Assembly (NCBI GenBank): GCA_019310485.1
Contig: JAFDEF010000001.1
Location: forward strand, 139,289 to 203,288
DNA length: 64,000 bases
Reading direction: 5' to 3'
Origin: Deltaproteobacteria bacterium
GTDB lineage: Bacteria > Desulfobacterota > DSM-4660 > Desulfatiglandales > HGW-15
In this document: positions 53,224 through 62,752 of the stretch, piece by piece
Position numbering within the stretch: the stretch's first letter is position 1
Layout: each line of letters starts with the position of its first letter
Notes under the pieces: model-generated
The model's input: the letters and a program-made list of their open reading frames with translations, nothing else
What the model was told of the DNA's origin: nothing
Database searches by the model: none
Translations under genes and position numbers: made by a program

Positions 53224-54264
53224 ATGAAATTGAGGAAACTACCATTCCTGTGCGCGATCTTTTGCACTGCCGCCTTTCTTGAGGCCATGCCGGCCCTGGG
53301 CGCCAAAAACATCGGCACGTTGAGCTTTTACTTTGAAAATGATTGTTTTGCTCGAACGGACCGCTATTATACAAATGGCGTGAAGGTTTCCTGGATATCG
53401 CCTGATCTTACCGCATATAGGCAAAGCGGCAAGTTGCCTGCGTGGAGCCTGCCCCTCATCCGTAGACTGCCTTTCATCAATAAATCCGGACTTCAGCACA
53501 ACATTGGCCTTTGCATGGGGCAGAACATGTACACCCCGAGGGAAATCTCGCGCCAGGACCTGATTGAAAATGACCGACCCTACGCAGGATGGGGTTATGT
53601 AGGGGTCGGCTTTCATAGCAAAAATGAGCGCCGGCTTGATTCCATCGAAATCCAGATCGGGATGGTGGGTCCTGCTTCCTTCGCCGAGCAGACACAAAAA
53701 TTTGTCCATAAGCTCGGGGGCTGGCAGCAACCCAATGGCTGGGACAATCAAATTAAGAACGAACCGGGCCTGGTTTTTGTCTACGAGCGCAAGTGGCGCT
53801 TCTTCCGGGCCGGGGCTTTTGAAGGCCTCGGTTTTGATGCGATTTCCCACCTTGGGGGAGCCCTGGGCAATGTTTACACTTTCGCAAATACCGGCATAGA
53901 GGCCCGCCTGGGCTGGAGAATACCCTCAGATTTCGGGGCATCCCTAATTCGTCCGGCAGGGGATGCAAGCGCGCCTGTGAGTGCCAAAGATCCACGCCTT
54001 TCCGGAAATCAAGGTTTCAGCATAAACCTCTTTGGCTCAATAGACGCTCGCGCCGTTGGCCGTAATATCTTCCTGGACGGCAATACTTTCAGGGAAAGCC
54101 ACAGCGTTGATAAGAAATATTTTGTGGCCGACCTGGCTGCAGGGGTAAGCTTAATCATCCATCGCTTCAAGATTTCCTTTGCCCGGGTCATGCGAACAAA
54201 AGAGTTCAAAGGGCAGGAAGACTCTCAGTCCTTCGGCTCAATTACTCTCTCCCTTTCCTGGTAA
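53224..54264 (+). CDS. LpxR-like lipid A deacylase family (DUF2219) outer-membrane protein
   Basis: 346 residues. A signal peptide (LPFLCAIFCTAAFLEAMPALGA) is followed by LSFYFENDCFARTDRYYTNGVKVSW and ENDRPYAGWGYVGVGFHS, the LpxR hallmarks (Asn-Asp near the N-terminus and the DRPYAGW block with a downstream His). The barrel ends SITLSLSW with a terminal Trp. LpxR removes the 3'-acyloxyacyl chain of lipid A in the outer membrane. Activity here is inferred from family only. Confidence 0.88.
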   Translation: MKLRKLPFLCAIFCTAAFLEAMPALGAKNIGTLSFYFENDCFARTDRYYTNGVKVSWISPDLTAYRQSGKLPAWSLPLIRRLPFINKSGLQHNIGLCMGQNMYTPREISRQDLIENDRPYAGWGYVGVGFHSKNERRLDSIEIQIGMVGPASFAEQTQKFVHKLGGWQQPNGWDNQIKNEPGLVFVYERKWRFFRAGAFEGLGFDAISHLGGALGNVYTFANTGIEARLGWRIPSDFGASLIRPAGDASAPVSAKDPRLSGNQGFSINLFGSIDARAVGRNIFLDGNTFRESHSVDKKYFVADLAAGVSLIIHRFKISFARVMRTKEFKGQEDSQSFGSITLSLSW

Positions 54265-54317
54265 CTTGCTCACCCGGGAGATCAGGAGGATGTCATCAAA
54301 ATATACCTCTTGAACGG

Positions 54318-55280
54318 CTAGGAGGAGCTGAAAGTAAATCTTGACCCCACGCTGTTAAGTATGAAGGAAGAAGGAAAAGCCTTTGAAAATCGCTCTATGG
54401 CCTTCCATCCCGTACAGTGCATGGGAACAATAACTTCCGGATTCATCTCCCTCAAGGCATCTATGGTTGTATCGAGGATTGGCTCATACAAAGGCCCTGA
54501 AAGATGAAATCCGCCCATGACCGCGTGAAGCCTGTACTCTCCAGTTATCTTCTTCCCATATAGGACAGTGTTGATGATCCCTGCATGAGAGCACCCTCCC
54601 ACAACCACCAATCCCTTGCCCTTAAGACGAATGTAGAGAGCCTGGTCATCTGATATGGGATCTTTGACCATTTTTCCGTTTCTTTCAAGCACGGCATTGG
54701 GCATACCTTTTTCAAAAGACGTTGTTCTTTCCACCTCCCCGCTCACTGCGATCATGTCCCCTGCAACCAATGTGGGGTTTGCCGTTTCGACAATTTCAGC
54801 GCCTTGTTTTTTGATCTCTTCCCGATCCAGTGTTTTTGGAAGCCGATCCTTTCCTCCGTCCTTTCGCGTTATGTATCGCGGGAAGGTGAAAGCAAAAGGA
54901 TGGACCAGCACAGGCATTGGTTTGCGCATTTTATCCAGCAAAAGATAAAGGGATCCCGTGTGGTCCATGTGCCCGTGGCTCAAAATAATTGCTTCAACAC
55001 CATCCAGGCTCAACCCAAGGTAGCTAATGTTGTGAATAACACCCTCCTTGCTATAGCCTGTATCAAAAAGGACCGTATGCCCGCCCCCACCCCCGTAAAC
55101 CGTAACTAAGAGAGAAAGGCCATGTTCTCCGAGCAGGGTGTCGGCAGCAATCTCTCCTTCAACCGCGTGGGGGGGACGACTGACAATGTCGGTATTTCCA
55201 AGCAATACGTCGACATAATTATCGATGATGGTGGTAACCTCAATTTTATCCGCTTCCTTTAACGCCAAGTGCTCCGTCAT
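54318..55280 (-). CDS. Metallo-beta-lactamase-fold hydrolase of the dihydropteroate-synthase-like MBL group
   Basis: 320 residues. The metal motif ILSHGHMDHTGSL, VLFDTGYS before it, GGCSHAGIINTVLYGK and PMHCTGW match the MBL group often annotated as 7,8-dihydropterin-6-methyl-4-beta-D-ribofuranosyl aminobenzene-5'-phosphate synthase-like. The substrate is unknown. It lies 27 bp after coaE on the same strand. Confidence 0.85.
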   Translation of the reverse strand: MTEHLALKEADKIEVTTIIDNYVDVLLGNTDIVSRPPHAVEGEIAADTLLGEHGLSLLVTVYGGGGGHTVLFDTGYSKEGVIHNISYLGLSLDGVEAIILSHGHMDHTGSLYLLLDKMRKPMPVLVHPFAFTFPRYITRKDGGKDRLPKTLDREEIKKQGAEIVETANPTLVAGDMIAVSGEVERTTSFEKGMPNAVLERNGKMVKDPISDDQALYIRLKGKGLVVVGGCSHAGIINTVLYGKKITGEYRLHAVMGGFHLSGPLYEPILDTTIDALREMNPEVIVPMHCTGWKAIERFSKAFPSSFILNSVGSRFTFSSS

Positions 55281-55307
55281 TTCGCTTCCTCCTCTTCTAA
55301 AATGAAG

Positions 55308-55946
55308 CTATTTACTATTTTGAACTTTTTGGAGTTCCTCCCAGAGCTCCCTCACTTGCCTCTGTGTGTCTTCGAGCGAGCCTTCGTTGCGAATCACGAA
55401 GTCTGCGCGCCCGAGCTTTTCATCAATAGGTAATTGCGCCCCAAGTATCTTGGCGGCATCTTCCGCGCTGATTCCATCCCTTTCAATCAGCCTTTGAATT
55501 TGCGTTTCCCTGGGGGCATAAACGAGCAGGATCTTGTGAACAAGGTGCTCCAGCCGGACTTCAAAGAGCAGCGGGATTACAGCCTGTATGATTGAAGGTG
55601 CGTCTTTGCCCAGGACGTTCTTTACACGCTTTTTAAATATTTCAATGATCCGCGGATGAATAATGCTTTCAAGTTTTTTTCGTTTTTCCGGATCACTAAA
55701 CACCGCCTTTGAAAGTTTTTTTCTATCCAGCGTGCCATCAGTTTTGAGAATACCTTGTCCAAAAACCGATACGATTTCTTTCAATGCCGGCTGCCCCGGC
55801 TCAACGACCTCTCTTGCAAGCCTGTCAAAATCAATCACAGGTGCCCCCAGGTTCTCAAGCATCTCGGCAACCGTTGATTTACCGCTTGCAATCCCCCCCG
55901 TTACTCCGAGAATCAGAGGATCATCCTTATTCGCTTTTTTCTCCAC
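55308..55946 (-). CDS. coaE: Dephospho-CoA kinase
   Basis: About 212 residues. The P-loop is GVTGGIASGKST near the N-terminus, followed by VIDFDRLAREVVEPG and, later, VIPLLFEVRLEHLVHKILLV and RDGISAEDAAKIL. It performs the last step of CoA synthesis. The GTG at 55946 follows GGGAAAGGGGAAA; an upstream GTG at 56006 would add 20 non-homologous residues. Confidence 0.93.
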   Translation of the reverse strand: MEKKANKDDPLILGVTGGIASGKSTVAEMLENLGAPVIDFDRLAREVVEPGQPALKEIVSVFGQGILKTDGTLDRKKLSKAVFSDPEKRKKLESIIHPRIIEIFKKRVKNVLGKDAPSIIQAVIPLLFEVRLEHLVHKILLVYAPRETQIQRLIERDGISAEDAAKILGAQLPIDEKLGRADFVIRNEGSLEDTQRQVRELWEELQKVQNSK

Positions 55947-56158
55947 TTTCCCCTTTCCCAGTTGCCAGAGTTTCTGGCTCTGAGAGCCAAAACATTTTTC
56001 CAACACTACAGGAAAAGCGCGCCCTTATTTGAATTTACCATTTCCCAGACCCCTAGAACTTTACTAATTCTTATGCCACATGGATTTCCCTGTCAAACAG
56101 GAAATGAACTTGACCTGGGAACAAAAAAGTGGCTTTATGGGACCTGAATTCAAACATT

Positions 56159-56284
56159 GACGGCTTCGTAAAAAGTCCATCTGCGGCGTTGCGCTTCATC
56201 TTCAGTCACTCCGACGTACCGCTAAGTACGCCTCATTCCTAAAGATTTGCGCGCCTTGCATCTGGAGCTTTTTACTGTGCCGTC
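56159..56284. mobile_element. MITE-like element with terminal inverted repeats
   Basis: 126 bp. The left end GACGGCTTCGTAAAAAGTCC and, read inward from the right, GACGGCACAGTAAAAAGCTCC are terminal inverted repeats with a few mismatches. The interior (CTGCGGCGTTGCGCTTCATC, AGTACGCCTCATTCC) aligns with the diverged copy near 32.22-32.33 kb. No coding frame is present, so it is probably non-autonomous. The rest of the 56.0-56.4 kb gap holds no recognised gene. Confidence 0.75.
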
Positions 56285-56413
56285 TCATAATGAGTTTTTA
56301 CGAAACAATCAACATCGTTTAAGTGAAAATTGCCAGGTATTACTCAGTACCTACCTTGAGCAGATCGGTTCTGGAGTAAGAATGTTTTTTTCTGCGAAAA
56401 GAGGTGACAACAC

Positions 56414-57442
56414 ATGTACAAGCTGCACTTTGACGAAAATATCTGTAAGAAGTGCCCGACCGGTGACTGTTTGATAAAATGTCAGTACCTGGATATTGAG
56501 AAAAACCAGGTAAAAGACGAGATGGTGAAAATCGCTCAGGGAAAGGACTCCTTTGTTTTAGAGCAGTGCGTTACCTGTTACGGGTGCGAGGAATACTGCC
56601 GGAGGGGGAATCACCCCTTTTACCTGATCACGGAAAAGAGAGACGAAAAAGGCATCCTCACTTCCCCCAGAGCAATCACAAAGCAGTGGATAAATATAGG
56701 AGAGCCCCGGGGGAAATACCAGCTCGGGGAAATAAAAGAAAAAATCCTTTCCTTTGGCTTCATGCCTGAATTCCTGGACATGGTAAAGGGAAAACTATTT
56801 GAGGATCTTATGCCTTCCTACGTGTTCGGACAGGAGTTTTTCTGCAACGTGGTTTACCTCCACTTTGCCAACACGCAAATCATAAAGCAGAGACTTCCAA
56901 TGGTGGTTGAAAACTTCAGGAAGCTGGGGGTTGAGGAGGTCGTATTCATGCATGATGAGTGCTACGGCGCATTTTCCTCTCTTGCACCGGCTTACGGCAT
57001 TGAAGTCCCGTTCAAGCCCATCCATTACTTTGAGTACCTCTACCAGAGGCTGAAAGACCTTGCCTCTGACATAAAGCCTCTAAATATTAACGTAGCCTAC
57101 CAGAGGCCGTGCTCTTCACGCCTCTCCCCTGATAAACACCGCTATGTGCCGAAAATTATGAACTTAATAGGTGCAAACCTGGTAGAAAGAGAGTACCAGG
57201 ACGAAAATGCCCTTTGCTGCGGAGGGATCTTTGCAATGGACTATGGTTATTCACTGGCACACGATGTTCAGGAAAAAAACCTGGAGGACATGGTAGCACA
57301 TGGGGCTGAATATTGTGTGTTCAACTGTCCTGCGTGTCAAAATACCCTAGGGGAAAAGGTAAGGAAAAGAGGGCTAAAACCAATACACATGGTTGATCTT
57401 TGCAGAATGGCACTCGGGGAAACCCCCAAAATGGAGGAATAA
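56414..57442 (+). CDS. CCG-domain iron-sulfur protein (HdrB/GlcF-like)
   Basis: 342 residues. The N-terminal part has ferredoxin-type clusters (ICKKCPTGDCLIKC and CVTCYGCEEYC). The C-terminal cysteine-rich part has PCSSRLSPDKH, ENALCCGGIFAMDYG and FNCPACQNTLG, the CX(n)CCG...CPxC ligands of the CCG non-cubane cluster. It probably passes electrons from the flavoprotein encoded 4 bp downstream. GAGGTGACAAC precedes the ATG. Confidence 0.9.
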   Translation: MYKLHFDENICKKCPTGDCLIKCQYLDIEKNQVKDEMVKIAQGKDSFVLEQCVTCYGCEEYCRRGNHPFYLITEKRDEKGILTSPRAITKQWINIGEPRGKYQLGEIKEKILSFGFMPEFLDMVKGKLFEDLMPSYVFGQEFFCNVVYLHFANTQIIKQRLPMVVENFRKLGVEEVVFMHDECYGAFSSLAPAYGIEVPFKPIHYFEYLYQRLKDLASDIKPLNINVAYQRPCSSRLSPDKHRYVPKIMNLIGANLVEREYQDENALCCGGIFAMDYGYSLAHDVQEKNLEDMVAHGAEYCVFNCPACQNTLGEKVRKRGLKPIHMVDLCRMALGETPKMEE

Positions 57443-57446
57443 TACT

Positions 57447-58829
57447 ATGAAAGATATTCTCAACAGGCTTGCTGAAATTGTTGGAGAAGAACACGTCTCC
57501 AACCAGCCTGAAGAAATTTTCTATTATGCCCGTGACCCGGGATTGATGCCTCCACATAATCCTGACTACGTTGTATTGCCAAGGACTTCCGAGCAAGTGC
57601 AGAAAATAGTATTGCTGGCAAAAGAGGAGAAAATACCCCTTGTCCCCATGGGCGCAGGTATGGCTCTTACCGGCCTCATTATCCCTCTCAAAGGGGGAAT
57701 CGTCATTGATATGAAAAGGATGAACAGGATTCTTGAAGTCAATGAAAAAGCGCGGTATGCAATAGTCGAAGGCGGAACATCCCAGGGTGCACTAAAAGCG
57801 TACCTTGAAAAGCACTATCCGAGGTTGCGCCACAGCGTCCCTGATGCCCCTGCCACGGCAACCATAGCAGCCAATGTTGTGATTCACGGCCAGGGACGGC
57901 TGACCCAGCAATACGGCTTCAACTCCGACATGGTATCAGGACTGGAAGTTGTACTGCCGTCCGGTAAAATTTGCAAGATCGGATCATCTTCTCTCTCCTC
58001 AGCGTGGTTTTCAAAGGGAGCACCGCTTCCTGACCTTTCCGGCCTTTTTCTCGGATGGTTCGGCACCACCGGGATTATTACCAAGGTTGCCCTTAAGCTT
58101 TACCCGAGAAAGCGTTTCAGGGATGTGGATGTGTTTGTGACAGACAGTGAAGAGCTCGTGCCCGAGATGGTTTACGAGTTGACCCATACCGAGATGGCAG
58201 AAGATATCAACGTGTTCTCCCAGCCCCTGCCCATGATATTCAAGGACAATCACCATATCACCATATTTATCACCGGGGACACGGACGAAGAGCTGGAGTT
58301 CAAAAGGAAAATGATATGGGATGCGCTCGACCCTTACATAAAAAGTAAAGACGGCGGTTTCATGGGCGTCCCTCCCACGATGAAACCGACTTTCCTGGAC
58401 ATGCCCCAGAGGAGTGTCAGCCGCTTTGCAGATGTAAAAAAGGGGGGTGGCTTTGAATATTCAGGCCCCATTATTCTGGTTGAAAAATACCCACAATGCA
58501 CCGGAAAGATAAGGGAGCTGGCCTCCAAGTATGACCTTGCCTACTCAGCAATGGCCAGGATCATCGGCAGAGGTCATTGTATGATGTTTGGTTTTGCTTT
58601 TACCTTTAACCGCTCAGATCCTGGCATGATGGAGCGGACCAGAAAGGCACTCTCTGAGGTGAGCGAGTTTGTCCTGGAAATGGGTGGAGTCTTCTGGAAA
58701 CCGACAGTAGATGAACAAAAAATGGCTCTCAACAAAATGGACCCCAATACGCTCTCTATTTTGAGGATGATAAAGGAAAACCTTGATCCTTACGGCATAA
58801 TGAACCCGGGAAATTGGGAGGTAGCGTAG
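57447..58829 (+). CDS. FAD-linked oxidase (GlcD/D-lactate dehydrogenase type)
   Basis: 460 residues. The PCMH FAD domain is shown by VVLPRTSEQVQKIVLLAKEE, LVPMGAGMALTGL, HSVPDAPATATIAANVVIHG and LFLGWFGTTGIITKVALKLYP. The C-terminal domain ends DPYGIMNPGNW. GGAGGAATAATACT precedes the ATG. It sits between two CCG iron-sulfur proteins, the electron acceptors in a 2-hydroxyacid dehydrogenase-like complex. The substrate is unknown. Confidence 0.93.
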   Translation: MKDILNRLAEIVGEEHVSNQPEEIFYYARDPGLMPPHNPDYVVLPRTSEQVQKIVLLAKEEKIPLVPMGAGMALTGLIIPLKGGIVIDMKRMNRILEVNEKARYAIVEGGTSQGALKAYLEKHYPRLRHSVPDAPATATIAANVVIHGQGRLTQQYGFNSDMVSGLEVVLPSGKICKIGSSSLSSAWFSKGAPLPDLSGLFLGWFGTTGIITKVALKLYPRKRFRDVDVFVTDSEELVPEMVYELTHTEMAEDINVFSQPLPMIFKDNHHITIFITGDTDEELEFKRKMIWDALDPYIKSKDGGFMGVPPTMKPTFLDMPQRSVSRFADVKKGGGFEYSGPIILVEKYPQCTGKIRELASKYDLAYSAMARIIGRGHCMMFGFAFTFNRSDPGMMERTRKALSEVSEFVLEMGGVFWKPTVDEQKMALNKMDPNTLSILRMIKENLDPYGIMNPGNWEVA

Positions 58830-60020
58830 ATGAAATACGAAGAGATAGTCCATCGCTGTTTCAGGTGCGGGTACTGCAAATTCACGGGCGACTATTCTAC
58901 GTTTAATTGCCCTTCCTACCGGAAATTCGGGTTCGACACTTATTCTCCGGGCGGCAGAATGTGGTTGATTAGGGCGTGGCTTGCTGGTGAAATCGAAAAC
59001 ACCACGCGACTGCAACACATACTTTTCTCCTGTGCCACGTGCGCCAGTTGCGTGGAGCATTGTGTGTTCACCTTCAGTGATGATCTAGTTAATGCCTTTG
59101 TTGCTGCAAGAGAAGAAATGGTAAATGGGGGTGTTATTCCACCCCGGGTAAGAGATTATCTCAAGAGCATTCACATTAACGGCAATCCTTACAGGGCACC
59201 TGGTGAAGAGAGAGACAAGTGGGCAGAGCGCATGTCAGTCCCCCCATACGATGGCCAGGAGTACCTCTTCTACGTGGGGTGCGTAGGCTCCTATGATGAG
59301 CGAGCACAGAAGATTGCTCGCTCTGTAAGCGACTTGCTCCTCAATGCAGGTGTCTCTTTCGGCATTCTTGGAAAAAGAGAGATTTGCGATGGAAACGAGG
59401 TCAGGGCCCTTGGAGAGAGGGGCCTATTTCAATCCCTTGCAGAACAAAATATCGCTTTATTTAGAGAGCTTGGAATGCAAAGAATTATCACCCTTGACCC
59501 GCATGCTTTTAATGCCTTCAAGAATGATTATCCGGAACTTGGCGGCCATTACCAGGTGTTTCACTACTCCCAGGTCCTGGCACCTCTCCTGCGAGGCGAG
59601 GCAATGCCTTTTCGGGAGTTGAGAGCAAGGGTAACTTATCACGACCCATGTTACCTTGGGAGACACAACGGGGAATATACCGCCCCGCGAATTATCTTGC
59701 GTTCAATTCCCGGGCTTGACCTTGTTGAAATGGAACAAAGCAGAGAAAATGCCTTTTGCTGCGGCGGAGGGGGAGGCAACTTTTTTACCGATATCCTGGG
59801 AGGCGGTGAAGAAAGCCCTGCCAGGGTCCGTATCCGGCAGGCGCTTGATACCGGCGCTGAAATCCTGGCAGTTTCATGTCCCCAGTGCGCCAAGATGCTG
59901 GATGATGCTCTCAAGGCAGAGAACGCCGCTGAAAAAATGAAGGTCTTGGATGTATCTGAAATCGCCTCCCTTGCCCTCCCCCAGTCTCAGGATTCCTGTA
60001 GCAATGGCCTATCACCTTGA
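58830..60020 (+). CDS. Second CCG-domain iron-sulfur protein
   Basis: 396 residues. The N-terminus has CFRCGYCKFTGDYSTFNCP and CATCASCVEHC clusters, and the C-terminal domain has GCVGSYDERAQ, THYDPCYLGRHNG-like (TYHDPCYLGRHNGEY), ENAFCCGGGGGNFF and SCPQCAKML. It is the GlcF/HdrD-type electron-transfer subunit. The ATG follows the preceding stop directly (TAG ATG), so the three genes form one transcript. Confidence 0.92.
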   Translation: MKYEEIVHRCFRCGYCKFTGDYSTFNCPSYRKFGFDTYSPGGRMWLIRAWLAGEIENTTRLQHILFSCATCASCVEHCVFTFSDDLVNAFVAAREEMVNGGVIPPRVRDYLKSIHINGNPYRAPGEERDKWAERMSVPPYDGQEYLFYVGCVGSYDERAQKIARSVSDLLLNAGVSFGILGKREICDGNEVRALGERGLFQSLAEQNIALFRELGMQRIITLDPHAFNAFKNDYPELGGHYQVFHYSQVLAPLLRGEAMPFRELRARVTYHDPCYLGRHNGEYTAPRIILRSIPGLDLVEMEQSRENAFCCGGGGGNFFTDILGGGEESPARVRIRQALDTGAEILAVSCPQCAKMLDDALKAENAAEKMKVLDVSEIASLALPQSQDSCSNGLSP

Positions 60021-60279
60021 TGCTTTTTTCTTTAGAACCGGGATGGACTCACCTCTGCGTTCGCGCTCCAGTGAAGGCTGATCATTCTTGACACACAAGC
60101 CCTATGTTTCTATACTGAGCTCAGGTTGAGAAAAACGATTCCTCAAAACCGCTGAAGCCCTGGGTCAAGCGATAAACAGTCGACAGATCCAACCGTTACC
60201 GCCCCCCTGCTGGGAGGCTCAGAATATATTGTAAAACCCCTATCTTGCCGGCAAAAAGAATGCCTGATTCCAATTAACT

Positions 60280-60390
60280 CCCCCGCCGCAAGCGGACGGG
60301 GTATCACTCGGAAATTTTCTTAACGCCCCAAGGGGCGGGGAATTGAACCCTCGTCCGCCTCTGGCGGATTAATCCGCCTCTGGCGGATTG
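60280..60390. repeat. Dispersed GC-rich palindromic repeat, copy B
   Basis: It has the same order of parts as copy A near 13.7 kb: CCCCGCCGCAAGCGGACGGGG, GCCCCAAGGGGCGGGG, and two tandem TCCGCCTCTGGCGGATT units. Here the second unit is complete and is followed by an intact AAAGGAG ribosome binding site and start codon. The rest of the gap from 60021 holds no recognised gene. Confidence 0.8.
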
Positions 60391-60406
60391 ACCGAAAGGA
60401 GATGCC

Positions 60407-61192
60407 ATGGGAAGCAAGCGTTTTGTTGATTTGAGCATAAGCATTGAGCCCGATTTGCCAAGTGACCCTCCAATGATGATCCCCAAGATCGATTATGTTG
60501 ATCACAGGGCAGGAGCTGAACAGATGAAAGACTTTTTCCCGGGAGTGAAAAAAGAGCAACTTCCCGAAGGACTCGGGTGGGCTGTTGAGTTCATAACCCT
60601 TACCACACATTCAGGCACCCACCTGGACGCACCTTACCACTACCATCCTACAATGGACAAAGGACAAAAAGCGTTAGCCATCGATGAAATCCCGCTGGAA
60701 TGGTGCTTTAGTGACGGCGTACTTTTGGATTTCCGGCACAAAGATGACGGCGAACGTATCACGGTGGAAGATCTGGAAAAAGAGCTGGAACGGATCAAGT
60801 ACGAAATTAAGCCGCTTGACATTGTTCTTATTCAAACCGGCGCGGATGAGGCATGGGGCACCGAGCAGTACCTGGTAAAAGGTGCCGGCATGGACCGTGA
60901 GAGCACCCTTTTTCTCACTCAAAAAGGGGTAAGGGTTGCCGGGATAGATGCCTGGAGTTGGGATCGGCCACTGCCTTTTCAAGCTAAGGAATTCAAAGAG
61001 ACCGGCGATTCCCGGGTGATATGGGAGGCCCACTTTGCCGGTATTGAAGTCGGTTATTGCCATATGGAAAAACTGGCCAACCTCTCCGCTATAGGGAAAC
61101 CGTATGGCTTCACTGTATGCTGTTTTCCTATCAAAATCAAGGGCGCCAGTGCGGGATGGACAAGGCCTGTGGCAATCGTTGAAGACGACTAG
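60407..61192 (+). CDS. Cyclase/kynurenine-formamidase-like metal hydrolase
   Basis: 261 residues of the cyclase family. THSGTHLDAPYHY is the HxGTHxDxPxH metal motif near residues 69-81, with GVRVAGIDAWSWDRP later. Members hydrolyse amides or lactones, such as N-formylkynurenine. AAAGGAGATGCC precedes the ATG. It is linked to a liv-type transporter, hinting at a catabolic role. Confidence 0.85.
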   Translation: MGSKRFVDLSISIEPDLPSDPPMMIPKIDYVDHRAGAEQMKDFFPGVKKEQLPEGLGWAVEFITLTTHSGTHLDAPYHYHPTMDKGQKALAIDEIPLEWCFSDGVLLDFRHKDDGERITVEDLEKELERIKYEIKPLDIVLIQTGADEAWGTEQYLVKGAGMDRESTLFLTQKGVRVAGIDAWSWDRPLPFQAKEFKETGDSRVIWEAHFAGIEVGYCHMEKLANLSAIGKPYGFTVCCFPIKIKGASAGWTRPVAIVEDD

Positions 61193-61272
61193 CCTGCAGG
61201 TATTTGCCTCGGCCGCAGCCGCCATTGTGGTCATGGCATCAACTCAACCAGACAAGGAGCTTCTCTTCAAGC

Positions 61273-62004
61273 ATGCTCGAGGGTGAAAAAGTCACAAAGC
61301 ACTTTGGGGGTCTCGTGGCTCTTTCCGAAATTGATTTTGAAATCAACCGCGGCGAAATCGTCGGCTTAATAGGGCCCAACGGTTCAGGCAAGACTACGCT
61401 TTTCAATGTCATTTCAGGTCTTTACAAGCCGGAGTCAGGGCAAATACGATTTGAGGGTACTCTTATCAATGGCCTTCCACCTTACAGAATAGCACAAATG
61501 GGAATCGGCAGAACATTTCAAATAGTTCGCCCTCTAATGGATTTGAGCCTTATTCAGAATGTGGCCATTGGGGTCATGTACGGAAGGGACGATATCAATA
61601 CGTTGCCGCATGCCCTTGAGCGAGCATCAGAACTGCTTCGCTTTGTTGGTCTTGAGTCCAAGGCATATTTGCTGCCCGGGAAACTCGCACTTGAGGATCT
61701 CAAGAGGCTGGAAATTGCACGCGCGCTCGCAAGCAAACCTGAAATTATTCTCCTGGATGAAGTTTTCGCGGGGCTAAACCAGAAAGAAATTGAAGCAGCC
61801 ATTGCCCTAACTTTTCACATACGGGACCGGTTCGGAATTACAGTTTTTATGATCGAGCACGTTATGAAGGCCATCATGGAAACCTGTTCGCGAATTATGG
61901 TGCTCCACCATGGAGAGAAAATTGCTGAGGGTGAGCCGCAAGCCGTGGCAAATGACCCGCGGGTCATCCAGGCTTATCTTGGAGCCGGGTATGTTGGTCG
62001 TTGA
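61273..62004 (+). CDS. livG: Second Liv-type ABC ATP-binding protein (LivG)
   Basis: 243 residues. Walker A is GPNGSGKTT, the Q-loop region is GIGRTFQIVRPLMDLS, the signature reads LALEDLKRLEIARAL and Walker B is IILLDEVFAGLN (Val where Pro is usual). The ATG at 61273 follows AAGGAG at a long spacing of about 15 nt. livF overlaps its end by 14 nt. Confidence 0.92.
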   Translation: MLEGEKVTKHFGGLVALSEIDFEINRGEIVGLIGPNGSGKTTLFNVISGLYKPESGQIRFEGTLINGLPPYRIAQMGIGRTFQIVRPLMDLSLIQNVAIGVMYGRDDINTLPHALERASELLRFVGLESKAYLLPGKLALEDLKRLEIARALASKPEIILLDEVFAGLNQKEIEAAIALTFHIRDRFGITVFMIEHVMKAIMETCSRIMVLHHGEKIAEGEPQAVANDPRVIQAYLGAGYVGR

Positions 62005-62695
62005 AGACTTGGAAGTCAGGTATCAAGAGCTGAGAGCTTTGCAGGGCGTTTCGCTTCGGGTGGCGGAAGGCGACCTTGTGGCTCTGATCGGATCCAACGG
62101 AGCTGGGAAAACAACAATGCTAAATGCCATTTCCGGGTTAATCCCGGCAGCAAGTGGGCGGATATCGTGGCGAGGAAATTCCCTGGTCGGTCTTTCTCCT
62201 GACAGGGTTTGCATGGCCGGCGTTGTCCAGGTTCCTGAAGGACGGAAACTCTTCCCGAAAATGACTGTTGAAGAAAACCTTGAAATGGGCGCGTATCTGC
62301 CTGCTGCGCGCAAGCATTTAGCGGAAAGCAGAAAGGCGGTATTTGAAATATTTCCTTTGCTGGCAGAGCGTGAGAAACAGCTCGCAGGAAGTCTGTCGGG
62401 CGGCGAGCAACAAATGGTAGCTCTGGCCCGGGCGATAATGGCCAAGCCCGGCCTTCTCTTGCTTGATGAGCCCTCTCTGGGGCTCGCACCGGTAATAGCG
62501 GCTGAGATCTTCCAGGTAATCGAGGGGCTGAACCGTAAAGGAATTACGGCGTTGCTGATTTCGCAGGAAGTCTTGCACTCCCTGAACATTGCAAAGTATG
62601 GCTATGTTTTGGAAAACGGAAAGATCACGATTCACGGGAAAGCAGGGCAATTGCTTGATGATCAGAGGATAAAAGAATCCTATCTGGGCCTCTAG
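61991..62695 (+). CDS. livF: Second Liv-type ABC ATP-binding protein (LivF)
   Basis: 234 residues. Walker A is GSNGAGKTT, the LivF-type PEGRKLFPKMTVEENLEMG follows, the signature is LSGGEQQMVALARAI and Walker B is LLLLDEPSLGLAP. The start ATG lies inside the end of livG. It pairs with LivG in the cytoplasm. Confidence 0.95.
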   Translation: MLVVEDLEVRYQELRALQGVSLRVAEGDLVALIGSNGAGKTTMLNAISGLIPAASGRISWRGNSLVGLSPDRVCMAGVVQVPEGRKLFPKMTVEENLEMGAYLPAARKHLAESRKAVFEIFPLLAEREKQLAGSLSGGEQQMVALARAIMAKPGLLLLDEPSLGLAPVIAAEIFQVIEGLNRKGITALLISQEVLHSLNIAKYGYVLENGKITIHGKAGQLLDDQRIKESYLGL

Positions 62696-62752
62696 GAAAG
62701 AGTCCATTGCTCAATCAAGGTACAAAAACACATCACGAAAGGGGGAAAGAAG

